From NCBI GenBank assembly GCA_964464635.1, contig CAYXGT010000020.1:1-31857 (forward strand): 31,857 bases of DNA. Direction: 5' to 3'. Positions 5,377 through 13,798 of this stretch are shown in pieces (position 1 is the stretch's first letter; each line of letters starts with the position of its first letter). The notes below the pieces were generated by a model, which was not told the origin of the DNA, did not search any database, and saw nothing but the letters and a program-made list of their open reading frames with translations. The stretch is from CAYLMG01 sp964464635. Its GTDB lineage: Bacteria; Planctomycetota; Phycisphaerae; Sedimentisphaerales; Anaerobacaceae. A program made the position numbers and the translations under genes.

Positions 5377-7761
5377 TTATTTTTTTATAGTCAGGACGGC
5401 GGCGGAGAACGAGGGCATAGTAAATTTAACATTGCGGCCGTCAATAGCTGCATCTGCACGTTCGACTTTTATGCGGTGCGGCCTGTCAATGGTGTTCCTC
5501 TCCTGCAAAGAGCCGGGTGCAACAAGCTCCATCGAAACAGAAGCCGGCTTGAAAGAGCCTTTGATATCGGCTGAGACATCAACAGACTCATCGGTCGGAT
5601 TCACACATTTTATAAATAAAGTTCTTTTGTTGGCTGAAAGCGTCGCGTTGGTATTCAGGCTATCACTGTCGGTGATAATCTCAAGAAGATTGGGGGCGTA
5701 ATGGTCACGCCAGAGCTTCATAACGACATAGTTGGGTGCGGGGAACCAGCGATAATGGTCAAAGTTAATGAAGGCATTGTCCCAGGCGGGTGCGTCGATA
5801 TGGCGGAGAAATAAAGCAGGGCCTGCCATTTCAAAAGCCGGTGCGCATCTTTCGAAAGCATTGAGAACGCCGCCGGCATAAAGGCCTGTGCGCCAATCGG
5901 TGGACTGAGCGTTCCATTCGGAGCAGTAGATTTTCAGGTCAGGATTGTTACAGTCCTTGATAAGGGCGGCGGTTTGTTTGATGAAGTCCTCATAGTTATA
6001 CGGTCCCTGTGCATAGTTGTTGGGACTTTCGTAATGGTGGATGCTGAGGTAATCGATGAGGTCTGCGCAGCCATTGATAATTTGCCTGTTCCAATCGAGA
6101 TTGAAGCCGCCTGAGCCGCAGGCAGCGAGCTTTATCGAGTGGTCTTTTTCCTTCATAGCGGCTGCGAATTTTCTGACGGCCTGGACGTAATTATCCGCGC
6201 CCATATGCCAGGTTTCGTTATCAATTTCCCAGTATTTGACGTTGTATGGTTTTTTGTGACCGTTTTTAGAGCGGACTCTGCCCCAGGTGCTGCTTGCCGG
6301 GCCGTTGCAGTACTCAATCCAGTCGAGGACATCCTGCAGGAACTCGGCTTCGTTGACATCACCGTTCCAGGTTTGTGTTCCGATATTAACGACGATGAGG
6401 GGCTCTGCGCCGACTTTTCGGCACATTTGTATGAATTCATCGGTGCCGTAGGAGTTTATATCCAAATCATCCCAAAGGGGTCGCGGGGTGACTTTTCTTT
6501 TTTGTTGCGGCCCGATTGCGTCTTTCCAGCGATAAGGTGAGGCGAAACAGCCGCCTGGCCAGCGGATGACCGGTGGTTTAAGCTCGGCGACGGCTTTAAC
6601 GAGGTCGGGACGGAAACCGCCGGCTTTGCGAACCGAGGTCTGCATTATGCTGAGCTGGTCAATGTAAACTTTTCCTTTTCTCAATAGCTCTATTTTCAGA
6701 GCAGCGTTATCAGCAGAGGCTTTCGGAGTGAATTTGAACTTATATTGCTTCCACTCCTTTCGAGGCATTCGTATTTTGACCTCGTCGAGTAAATCATTAG
6801 CATCGAGAAGCTTTAGTGACAGGCCGGCGGGAGCAGAGCCTCTCAGCCAGAGTGAGCCGGAATAAGTCTGGCCTTTTTTGACAGAGAAATTTTCCTGCAT
6901 AATCCCGCAGCCGCCCTTTTCGGCTTCGATGTACTGGCAGTAATTGCTGTTAAAAGGGTCCTCTTGTGTTAAAACGGCTTTTACATTTTCGAAGGGCTCG
7001 AAGTACCTCGCGGTGATTTGCGCTTCAGTAACTTCAGGCAGCCCCTTGAAAAGAATATTGCCGTCGAGGTCTTTAACTTCGATGTTTCTATATTGTGCCT
7101 GTGTTGTCCAGGTGCCGAGGCCGACACGGCCTTTGAGATGGGGATTGGTTGTATCGTTGAAATCGATAAGCATTTGATTATCGAGCCAGACCTTGATGTT
7201 TTCTTTTTCGCAGCGGATTCGAATATCGTACCACCTATCCTCTTCGATTCTCCCCTCAATGGTCGGTCCGACCATTCCCTTTTGACTACCCTGTGAACCT
7301 TTTTCCAGGCTGTGCTGTATATTTCCCCAGCCGCCAAGATTGCACCAGTAAAAATCTTCGTCGCTGATGCCACGGAAAAGTATAAGGAAACCTTCCGCTC
7401 CGCCGAGTTTTCTGGCCTGCAGGGTAAATTCGTAATCTTTCCATTCGGGACTTCCGAACCAGAGCCGAATATTATCAACCATGCTCTGCTGCACGATAGA
7501 ATCATCTTTTACAGACCACAATCCAACACTCTGACCGGCCATCTCTTCAAAACTTCTGTTCCAGACCATTTCTCCCCATAGGCCTCCGTTGACGGAATGA
7601 TAGATGTGCTCGAGAAAATGGCCGTAAATCTTTTCGTCGATGCGGCTGGTGACATTATTAGAATTGACAGTGATTTGTACGGATTGCTGAGCGACTGAAA
7701 TTGACGAGAAAATTAAAATTGCAATGATAAAAAAGAGGTTTGAGGATTTGCAGTTTTTCAT
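5377..7761 (-). CDS. Secreted alpha-L-arabinofuranosidase, GH51 family
   Basis: This 794-residue retaining glycosidase is predicted to release terminal alpha-L-arabinofuranosyl groups from arabinan or arabinoxylan outside the cytoplasm. I use ATG 7761, which has GAAGGG seven bases upstream; the longer frame begins with TTG inside that site. Residues 1-24 are a signal peptide (hydrophobic LFFIIAILIFSSISVA). GH51 features follow: KIYGHFLEHIYHSVNGGLWG near residue 50, an inserted laminin-G/DUF1080-like beta-sandwich (about 85-240), a carbohydrate-binding-like region (about 255-380), the IRWPGGCFASPYRW barrel motif, acid/base Glu516 in WEIDNETW, nucleophile Glu615 in YCSEWNA, and a C-terminal beta domain. 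It stands alone with its own promoter-like site, without transporter or regulator next to it. Family confidence is high; the exact substrate is open. Confidence 0.93.
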   Translation of the reverse strand: MKNCKSSNLFFIIAILIFSSISVAQQSVQITVNSNNVTSRIDEKIYGHFLEHIYHSVNGGLWGEMVWNRSFEEMAGQSVGLWSVKDDSIVQQSMVDNIRLWFGSPEWKDYEFTLQARKLGGAEGFLILFRGISDEDFYWCNLGGWGNIQHSLEKGSQGSQKGMVGPTIEGRIEEDRWYDIRIRCEKENIKVWLDNQMLIDFNDTTNPHLKGRVGLGTWTTQAQYRNIEVKDLDGNILFKGLPEVTEAQITARYFEPFENVKAVLTQEDPFNSNYCQYIEAEKGGCGIMQENFSVKKGQTYSGSLWLRGSAPAGLSLKLLDANDLLDEVKIRMPRKEWKQYKFKFTPKASADNAALKIELLRKGKVYIDQLSIMQTSVRKAGGFRPDLVKAVAELKPPVIRWPGGCFASPYRWKDAIGPQQKRKVTPRPLWDDLDINSYGTDEFIQMCRKVGAEPLIVVNIGTQTWNGDVNEAEFLQDVLDWIEYCNGPASSTWGRVRSKNGHKKPYNVKYWEIDNETWHMGADNYVQAVRKFAAAMKEKDHSIKLAACGSGGFNLDWNRQIINGCADLIDYLSIHHYESPNNYAQGPYNYEDFIKQTAALIKDCNNPDLKIYCSEWNAQSTDWRTGLYAGGVLNAFERCAPAFEMAGPALFLRHIDAPAWDNAFINFDHYRWFPAPNYVVMKLWRDHYAPNLLEIITDSDSLNTNATLSANKRTLFIKCVNPTDESVDVSADIKGSFKPASVSMELVAPGSLQERNTIDRPHRIKVERADAAIDGRNVKFTMPSFSAAVLTIKK

Positions 7762-7813
7762 AATTATACCCTTCAAATTACGGTTGATAATGCCGATTGA
7801 ACACGGTTACCAA

Positions 7814-7841
7814 AGGATAGCAATTTTTTGAGCTTTTTCAA
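7814..7841 (-). promoter_or_regulatory. Possible promoter of the GH51 gene
   Basis: On the minus strand TTGAAA (7841-7836) and TATCCT (7819-7814) are 16 bp apart and end 53 bp before ATG 7761. Confidence 0.45.
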
Positions 7842-7875
7842 GAATAAACTTACCTGCACACGATACCGATTTTTC

Positions 7876-9054
7876 TCAGGTTACGCTTTCTTTGCCTATC
7901 CAGATGGCGGCAATCCAGGTGCCGAGGATACTGCCGATATTTGCAAAAGCAACAACGAGTAAAATCCTTGTTACCGGATTTTTCCAGAAACCTTTAACCG
8001 TGGAAGTGTCCACCGGCAATCGCTCGAAATCTTCCACGGTCGGCTTTCTAATCCAGGCTTCAACGAGTCCTGCGACCCAGCCGGCAGCGAGAGCAGGATT
8101 CAGGCTCGTAAACGGAGCAGCGATAAAGGCAGCAAGTATAGTTAACGGATGGGCAAAAGCTATAGCGGCACCGAGAGCGGAAAGTGAGCCGTTAACGAAC
8201 AGCCAGATATAGATATTCTGCATTAAAGCTTCGGTTCCCTTTGTGAAAAAGCTGTAAGTGATAAGAGCGATAATGGCAGCGGGTATTGCCCATTTGAAGA
8301 TTGTCGGCCAGAGTGATTTAGGGGGAATCTTTATAAGCTCGTCAAGCGACTGCTCATTTTTGATGCTTTTTGTTATTCCGTTTGTGTGCCCTGCACCGAC
8401 GACGGCGACGACTTTCGGGCCGTCGGCATGACGGATTTTCTGTGCGAGGTAAATGTCACGCTCGTCGAGGAGACGACGCTTGACCTCCGGCAGCTTTTCA
8501 GCGAACTCGGAAAGAGCGGCTTCGAGCTGGTCTTTTGTTTTCAGCTGCTCGATTAATGCTTCGTCGATTTCCTCGCCGGCGATGAGTCCTGCAAGAAAAT
8601 GGCTGAATATTTTAATCTTATTCCAGAAGGACAGGTATCTGAAGACCCGTTTCAGCGTGATTTCAACTTCCCTGTCGGCCAGGATGACCTTTGCATTGAT
8701 CCTGCCGGCCTGGTTTACGGCTTCGAGCATCTCTGCACCGGGCTGGATGCCGAGCTTTTCGCCGAGCTGACGATAAAAAGCACCGAGGATAAGCTGTGCC
8801 AGAAGAAGCATCGATTTTTTCTCACGAATGATCTTGAAGATATTCATTTTTTTCCAGGCGTCACGGTCGGTCATAACCCTGTATCGCGGCTCACAAAGCT
8901 CGATACAGACGGAATTCGGCTTTACGGTCTGGATTGTTTTTTTAACGTCTTCGACACTTTCTTTCGAGACGTGGGCGGTGCCGACGAGAAAGATTTCTTT
9001 TCCATCAAGAAGAATTTTTGTAACGCTTTCGGGAAGCGGTTGCTGCTCTGTCAT
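7876..9054 (-). CDS. TraB/PrgY family membrane protein
   Basis: The 392-residue protein has the TraB/PrgY signature: LVGTAHVS at residues 23-30, CIELCEPRY near 50, a charged helical middle, and VVGAGHTNG near 220, which together supply the conserved Gly-His and Glu residues of this predicted metalloprotease-like fold. The C-terminal 150 residues contain about four membrane helices (for example IFKWAIPAAIIALITYSFF and the segment from WLFVNGSLSALGAAIAFA). Enterococcal PrgY limits the activity of a self peptide pheromone; the role in other bacteria is unknown, and I infer only a membrane protein acting on peptides or on signalling. ATG 9054 is preceded by AAGGT. It lies 100 bp beyond the GH51 gene and is probably transcribed independently. 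Confidence 0.87.
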   Translation of the reverse strand: MTEQQPLPESVTKILLDGKEIFLVGTAHVSKESVEDVKKTIQTVKPNSVCIELCEPRYRVMTDRDAWKKMNIFKIIREKKSMLLLAQLILGAFYRQLGEKLGIQPGAEMLEAVNQAGRINAKVILADREVEITLKRVFRYLSFWNKIKIFSHFLAGLIAGEEIDEALIEQLKTKDQLEAALSEFAEKLPEVKRRLLDERDIYLAQKIRHADGPKVVAVVGAGHTNGITKSIKNEQSLDELIKIPPKSLWPTIFKWAIPAAIIALITYSFFTKGTEALMQNIYIWLFVNGSLSALGAAIAFAHPLTILAAFIAAPFTSLNPALAAGWVAGLVEAWIRKPTVEDFERLPVDTSTVKGFWKNPVTRILLVVAFANIGSILGTWIAAIWIGKESVT

Positions 9055-9148
9055 AAAGCTACCTTAAAAAATATGAAAATATTATGATAGCATAAAAATG
9101 CCAAAAATACAAGTGATAAGTCTCACAAAAGAATGCCTTACCTTTTCT

Positions 9149-9271
9149 AAAAAGAAACTATAGCTAACGTCATTCCCGCGCAGGCGGGAATCCAGTTTTT
9201 GAGTTTATGGATTCCGCATCAAGTGCGGAATGACAAATTAGAAAAGCGAAACTTATTTAATGGAAATGGCA
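9149..9271 (+). repeat. REP-like element copy B
   Basis: From AAAAAGAAACTATAGCTAAC to AATGGAAATGGCA this is the inverted counterpart of 4161-4311. It holds two hairpins: CATTCCCGC-GCAG-GCGGGAAT and ATTCCGCA-TCAAG-TGCGGAAT. It occupies most of the 262-bp gap between the TraB and rhomboid genes; no promoter is clear there. Confidence 0.75.
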
Positions 9272-9316
9272 GCAAAATACAAAATTGAGAATCGAGAAAG
9301 AAAAGGCAAATATAGT

Positions 9317-10180
9317 TTATAATCTGTTTTTGGTCTGCTCAAGGCGGGTTGCTTTTTTCAGGATTTTCTTTTCCTTTGCGGACAGGCTGTGAATTCCGGA
9401 ATTGTGCACTTTGTCAAGGATGCGGTCAAGGTTCTGCTGAATCTGCTGTTCCAGGTCTCTTTGCTGGTTCCATTTTTTAGCTTTTGTTTTCATCAGCCAT
9501 TTGGCTCTGAGAGGTTTGGATAAAACGTAAGCGGCACCGGCAACCATACCAGCGAGGTGAGCAGCTTCGCCGCCTGCATTTGCAAAACTGTCAGGCTTGA
9601 GCAGGGTGAGAATGCTAATAAGAGCAAAGATAATCGCCAGCACCATCATAGGGACAGGAAAGATTCCAAGGACAAAGACCCTCATTGACGGAAAGAGTAA
9701 AGCACAAGCGGCAATAATGCCAAGGATGGCACCCGAGGCACCAATCAAAGGTCCAACAGGCAGCCAGCCGACAAGAGCAAGGAAAGGATACAGGATTCCA
9801 CCCGCAGCACCGCAAATAAGATAAAAAGTTAAGAATTTTCTACTGCCCCATATTCTTTCGAGCAAAGGACCAAAGAAAAATAACCAGAGCATATTGATAA
9901 GAATATGTCCAAAACCGGTGGGATCATGTAAAAACTGGTAAGTTATCAACCTCCAGAACTGTAAAGTTTTACCAATAGTTACAGGAAAGACAGAGAAACG
10001 TTCAATGACGAAAATACCGAATGAACGGTTCATTGATGTAAGAAGAAAGACAACACCGTTTATTATAAGAAGCCATTTTACGACAGGAGTGATTCTTGGA
10101 AAACCTATGCGCATCCGCGGGGTGTGCTGGTAGCGGTATTGGTAATCTTCCTGAGCGTAATCTCTGTCGTAAAGACCCAT
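9317..10180 (-). CDS. Rhomboid-family intramembrane serine protease
   Basis: The 287-residue protein has six hydrophobic helices and the rhomboid catalytic pair: Ser149 in the GASGAILG motif and His208 in EAAHLAGMVAG. The conserved HILINMLWLFFFGPLLE (His92, Asn96) forms the oxyanion/L1 region, and the WR in FWRLITYQFLHDP matches the family. An N-terminal 30-residue Tyr/Arg-rich tail and a C-terminal 65-residue Lys/Gln-rich cytoplasmic tail flank the core. It would cut single-pass membrane proteins in the bilayer; its substrate cannot be inferred from neighbours. The ATG start at 10180 has only a weak GGA upstream. The catalytic residues appear intact, so I call it active rather than an iRhom-like pseudoprotease. 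Confidence 0.92.
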   Translation of the reverse strand: MGLYDRDYAQEDYQYRYQHTPRMRIGFPRITPVVKWLLIINGVVFLLTSMNRSFGIFVIERFSVFPVTIGKTLQFWRLITYQFLHDPTGFGHILINMLWLFFFGPLLERIWGSRKFLTFYLICGAAGGILYPFLALVGWLPVGPLIGASGAILGIIAACALLFPSMRVFVLGIFPVPMMVLAIIFALISILTLLKPDSFANAGGEAAHLAGMVAGAAYVLSKPLRAKWLMKTKAKKWNQQRDLEQQIQQNLDRILDKVHNSGIHSLSAKEKKILKKATRLEQTKNRL

Positions 10181-10342
10181 CTTTAATTAAATCCGAAATC
10201 CTAACCCGTCTTCGTTAAAACTACGCCGGACAAGTATCGAAATCCGAAATACGAATCACAAACCAACAACACTATAGTATCGTCAAAAACAAAATGTTCA
10301 AGAAAAGTTTCGGCCAGTGTGTGAATATTTAGACAACTGGTG

Positions 10343-11353
10343 TCATTTTTTCGAAACAGTTTTGGTTTTTAGTTTTAGTTTCTGGAAGAAGAACATCATA
10401 GCGATTCCGAAGAAAAACAGGTAAATCGCGAGGTTCTGGGAGATTGTGCCGCCTTTATAAATATTCCACCAGCGGTATTCAAAAGGATTGTCGTCACGTA
10501 CGAACTCAATCAAGAAACGGGTGACGGTGTAAAGAATAAAGAGTAAAGCGAAGGTGCAGCCCGGCCTGGCAAAGAGCTTTCTGGGGTCAGGAGATTTGAG
10601 ATTTTTCCGGGTCCTTCTCCAGAAAAGATACAGGATAAGTGAGATTAAGGCCGCATTTGCAGAAGAATACAATTCTGTCGGATGGACGGGTAAAGGTTTT
10701 AATGAGCCGTTATCGACAAGCGCTTTTTGCTCGAAGGTCAGCTTGTCGTATGGTTTCAGGCCTGAATAGTATCGTCCCTTTTCATCGGTGTAACCGTAAA
10801 AATCGGGCGGCGGCGGATTTATATAAGGCTCGGCGCGGTTTCGTTCGGGGTTGGGTTGAATCTGGCTCATGAATGAGTCCGAGCCGTAAGGAAAGGTCAC
10901 AGCCCACGGCAGGTTCGCAGGTTTGCCGAAACAGCAGCCGCTTAAGAAACAACCGATTCTTCCAAAAGCAAGAGCGAGCATAAATGCGATTGCGAGGATG
11001 TCAAGATGCTGTGGGATATCGAGCTTATGGTAGCGGAGAAAAATTATGATAACGGTAATGGCAAGGATAAAGCCGCCAAGCAGCACAAGGCCGCCGTGCC
11101 AGATAGCAAAAACGGAAAGCAGGTTGTCCCTGAATCCGTCAAAATATCGAATCACGTAAAATAACCGTGCACCAGCGACACCGGCTATTAGTGCGTAGAG
11201 TGCACCGTTCGTAACCAGATTGGGGTCTGGAGTGATGTTGCGGCTGAGCCTTCTTATCAGCCAGATAGCCACCACCAGGCCGATGACTATCATCAGGCCG
11301 TAACTTTTCAATGTCAAATTCGTAAAAGGTATCGTGAAAAGTTCCGGATGCAT
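10343..11353 (-). CDS. lgt: Prolipoprotein diacylglyceryl transferase
   Basis: Lgt moves a diacylglyceryl group from phosphatidylglycerol to the lipobox cysteine of prolipoproteins in the inner membrane. The 336-residue sequence shows the HGGL motif (residues 86-89), the signature core FGRIGCFLSGCCFG (130-143), HPTELYS (224-230) and about seven membrane helices. Between the signature and HPTELYS it carries roughly 50 extra residues (about 165-220, with NPPPPDFYGYTDEKGRYYSG) that the short proteobacterial enzymes lack; this is probably a periplasmic loop. ATG 11353 is preceded by AAGAG at suitable spacing. It lies just beyond panD on the same strand, with a strong hairpin across the junction, so partial co-transcription is possible. 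Confidence 0.94.
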   Translation of the reverse strand: MHPELFTIPFTNLTLKSYGLMIVIGLVVAIWLIRRLSRNITPDPNLVTNGALYALIAGVAGARLFYVIRYFDGFRDNLLSVFAIWHGGLVLLGGFILAITVIIIFLRYHKLDIPQHLDILAIAFMLALAFGRIGCFLSGCCFGKPANLPWAVTFPYGSDSFMSQIQPNPERNRAEPYINPPPPDFYGYTDEKGRYYSGLKPYDKLTFEQKALVDNGSLKPLPVHPTELYSSANAALISLILYLFWRRTRKNLKSPDPRKLFARPGCTFALLFILYTVTRFLIEFVRDDNPFEYRWWNIYKGGTISQNLAIYLFFFGIAMMFFFQKLKLKTKTVSKK

Positions 11354-11378
11354 ATCTTCGCCGCTCTTAAATTTAAGT

Positions 11379-11420
11379 TATAATCAGCCGTGAAGAAAAT
11401 CTCAGGTCCGGCTGATTATA
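11379..11420. terminator. 12-bp-stem hairpin spanning the panD stop
   Basis: TATAATCAGCCG (11379-11390) is perfectly repeated in inverse at CGGCTGATTATA (11409-11420), with an 18-nt loop holding the panD stop codon. It lies 26 bp ahead of lgt. No T-run follows on the minus strand, so it may attenuate or process the panD-lgt transcript rather than end it. The adjacent 11366-11377 is a separate perfect palindrome, CTTAAATTTAAG. Confidence 0.5.
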
Positions 11421-11758
11421 TCGTTATTTTCGTCGAGGACAATGACTTTTGGTTTATGGGTTTTCGCCTCATCGGGGCTGTAAAGACCGAAGTTTATAAT
11501 GATGACGGTGTCGTTTTTCTTTATCAGATGTGCTGCTGCGCCGAGGACAATAATTTTCTTCGAGCCGGGCTCGGCGGGGACAAGGTAAGTCTCGAGCCGG
11601 CTTCCATTGTCTATGTCGGCGACGATGACGGACTCATACGGCAGGAGCCCTGCGGCATCGAGAAGCTGCGAGTCAACGGCGAGGCTGCCGGGATAATGCA
11701 GCTTTGTTTCCGTGACTTTAGCACGGTGAATCTTGCTTTTTAACAGTTTTACAAGCAT
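11402..11758 (-). CDS. panD: Aspartate 1-decarboxylase
   Basis: PanD makes beta-alanine from L-aspartate for pantothenate synthesis. The 118-residue proenzyme has the family layout: KIHRAKVTETKLHYPGS with the self-cleavage pair Gly24-Ser25, which yields the pyruvoyl cofactor, then LLDAAGLLPYE, NGSRLETY, LGAAAHLIKKNDTVIIINFG. Length fits the usual 115-130. The ATG at 11758 is kept because the N-terminal MLVKLLKSKIHRAK aligns with other PanD proteins, although AGGA upstream is unusually close. It is the last gene of the dapL-folK-panC-panD operon, 55 bp after panC, so both condensing enzyme and beta-alanine supply are co-expressed. Confidence 0.94.
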   Translation of the reverse strand: MLVKLLKSKIHRAKVTETKLHYPGSLAVDSQLLDAAGLLPYESVIVADIDNGSRLETYLVPAEPGSKKIIVLGAAAHLIKKNDTVIIINFGLYSPDEAKTHKPKVIVLDENNDIISRT

Positions 11759-11813
11759 ATCCTGCTATTAATCATTCAACAACAATTTATAGAAATCGAG
11801 GTTACATTATATA

Positions 11814-12668
11814 TTACGATTTTGTTATGTCCAGCAGGATATTATCGATAAGTCTTGCGGGGCCGATTCTGACGGCGAGTGCTATGAGCACTTTGCGGTC
11901 GATTTTTTTTACCTTTTCGAGCGTCCGGGCATCGACGATTTCCAGGTAATCGATTTTTGAAGGGCCGGCCTTTCGGATAATCTCCTGCATTCGTTTGATG
12001 ATTTTTTCAGGGTCGGTGACGCCGCTTTTAACCATTTTTTTTGCCTTTTGCAGAGACTGGTAAAGACATAGCGCCTGTTTTCTCTGCTTTGGATTCAGGT
12101 ATTTGTTTCTGCTTGAGACGGCCAGGCCGTCAGGCTCGCGAATCGTCGGACAGACGACAATTTTGAGCGGCATATCAAGGTCGGTAACCATTTGCTTTAT
12201 GACGACAGCCTGCTGTGCATCCTTCTGGCCGAAAAAAGCGATGTCCGCCTGAACAATGTTAAACAGCTTCACGCAAACGGTAGCAACACCTTTGAAATGG
12301 CCGGGACGAGAGCGGCCGCAAAGCGGCTCGGTTATTCTCTCGACGTTTACCGAGGTCAGATTCTCTGAATGGTACATCTGCTTGACGGAAGGATTAAAGA
12401 CAAGAGCGACGCCGCCGGCTTTGCAGATTTGAAGGTCTTTCTTTATAGGCCTGGGGTATTTTTTGAAGTCCTCTTTGGGGCCGAACTGAGTAGGGTTGAC
12501 AAAAATGCTAACGACAACAAAATCTGTTTTTTTTCTCGCAGCCTTTATGAGCGAGATGTGGCCGATATGCAAAGCTCCCATAGTCGGAACCAGACCGATA
12601 CTTTTGCCGACCCGTCGTGCAGCGGCGATGTGCCTTCTAACTGATGCGATTGTATTTGCGACTTTCAT
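11814..12668 (-). CDS. panC: Pantothenate synthetase
   Basis: PanC joins pantoate and beta-alanine using ATP through a pantoyl-adenylate. The 284 residues contain the nucleotidyl-transferase motif PTMGALHIGHISL (28-40, HIGH at 34-37), SIFVNPTQFGPKEDFKKYPR, the pantoate-binding GRSRPGHFKGVATVV-like stretch, FFGQKDAQQ, and REPDGLAVSSRNKYL (KMSKS equivalent). All expected catalytic motifs are intact and length is normal. The start codon lies 3 bp after the stop of folK, so translation is probably coupled. panB, needed for pantoate, is not in the window. Confidence 0.96.
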   Translation of the reverse strand: MKVANTIASVRRHIAAARRVGKSIGLVPTMGALHIGHISLIKAARKKTDFVVVSIFVNPTQFGPKEDFKKYPRPIKKDLQICKAGGVALVFNPSVKQMYHSENLTSVNVERITEPLCGRSRPGHFKGVATVCVKLFNIVQADIAFFGQKDAQQAVVIKQMVTDLDMPLKIVVCPTIREPDGLAVSSRNKYLNPKQRKQALCLYQSLQKAKKMVKSGVTDPEKIIKRMQEIIRKAGPSKIDYLEIVDARTLEKVKKIDRKVLIALAVRIGPARLIDNILLDITKS

Positions 12669-12671
12669 CTC

Positions 12672-13796
12672 TCAAGCCTTCACGGTTTTTAACGGCTGAG
12701 GCGTTGGCTTTACATCTATATAGCACGTTATCTGCTTAGTTAAATGCTCAAAGTAAGAGCCATCTTCGTAATCAAGCTTTGAGGCATCAATTCGAATGAC
12801 AGGTGAGGTTTTCCATTGCGAGAAGAGCCGCTGGTAATCGCCGTTAAGTGCTTCGAGCAAAGATAGCTCAAGAGCCTGCTCATAGCGACGGTTACGACGA
12901 TGGATGCGCTCGAGACAATTCCGGGCTGTATCCGTCAGATAAATTACGAGCTCAGGTGCAGCAACCTTCGAGAACAAAGAACTGTAAATTCTGCTATATA
13001 ACTCGAGCTGAATCTGGTTCAACTGACGGTTGGCATAGATAAGCTCCTTATCGAAGATATAATCGGTGATGTAAGTTTTCTGGTTCTGCAAGACATCAGG
13101 GGCCAATTGCTCGATTCTGTGAGTGAGAAAGAAAAGCTGTGAATCAAGGGCCAAATCTGTTTTGCCGGCATAGACTTCGGGCATAAAAGGATTTTTATCA
13201 TAAGGCTCAAGCAGGAGTGTACCATCGAGTAAAGAGGCGAGCCTTTGTGCGAGGGTTGTCTTTCCGACGCCGATGATGCCGGCTATGCTGATTAGCTTAG
13301 GGCGAGCGGAATCCGGAACAAAGTCACAGCCGTTAAGCCTGCTTAGAAGTTCTCGTATAGAGACCTTCATAACGGGGTGCTCAAGTGCCGGATTCAATTC
13401 GCTCAGTCCCTTCAGGACAAATGAGCGGAGGTGCAACTGTGGATGAGGGATTGTAAGGCTCGTCTGACTGATTACTTCGTCACCGAAAAAGAGGATGTCC
13501 AAATCGATTGTTCTCGGTGACCATTTTACGTTTCTTGTCCGGCCGAGACCCGTCTCTATAGCTAAAGTTTTCGAGTGCAGCTGCTGAGCGGAAAGTGAAG
13601 TCTTTATTTCAGCGACGGAGTTGAGGTAGCTCGGCTGGTCGTCACCGGCAAGAGGAACTGTCTCAATCACTTCAGATGCACGAAGAAAATCGATATTATC
13701 GGTCTCAGCCAGTATTTTCAGAGCTTTGTCGATATTCTGCTGCCTGTCACCGAGATTACTGCCCAGGCCTATATATACTGTTTTAGCATCAGTCAT
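12672..13796 (-). CDS. folK: Fusion of HPPK (FolK) and deoxynucleoside kinase
   Basis: Residues 1-160 are 6-hydroxymethyl-7,8-dihydropterin pyrophosphokinase: YIGLGSNLGDRQQNI, GRTRNVKWSPRTIDLDIL (86-103) and IPHPQLHLRSFVL are hallmark folate-pathway motifs. From about residue 167 a second enzyme starts: P-loop GIIGVGKTT (173-181), LEPYDKNPF, FFLTHRIEQL, TDYIFDKELIYA, PELVIYLTDTARNCLERIHR-type lid; these match the dNK/dGK/dAK family, which phosphorylates deoxynucleosides for salvage. There is no stop or frameshift between the parts, so this is a true 374-residue fusion. It sits 2 bp after dapL and 3 bp before panC. Both reactions use ATP, but why a pterin pyrophosphokinase should be tied to a nucleoside kinase is not clear; shared regulation of folate and dTTP/dNTP supply is my inference. 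Confidence 0.92.
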   Translation of the reverse strand: MTDAKTVYIGLGSNLGDRQQNIDKALKILAETDNIDFLRASEVIETVPLAGDDQPSYLNSVAEIKTSLSAQQLHSKTLAIETGLGRTRNVKWSPRTIDLDILFFGDEVISQTSLTIPHPQLHLRSFVLKGLSELNPALEHPVMKVSIRELLSRLNGCDFVPDSARPKLISIAGIIGVGKTTLAQRLASLLDGTLLLEPYDKNPFMPEVYAGKTDLALDSQLFFLTHRIEQLAPDVLQNQKTYITDYIFDKELIYANRQLNQIQLELYSRIYSSLFSKVAAPELVIYLTDTARNCLERIHRRNRRYEQALELSLLEALNGDYQRLFSQWKTSPVIRIDASKLDYEDGSYFEHLTKQITCYIDVKPTPQPLKTVKA

Positions 13797-13798
13797 TT

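Noticed and set aside
6139..6540. Plus-strand 133-codon frame inside the arabinofuranosidase gene
   Set aside because: Antisense to the GH51 catalytic region; no supporting start signals.
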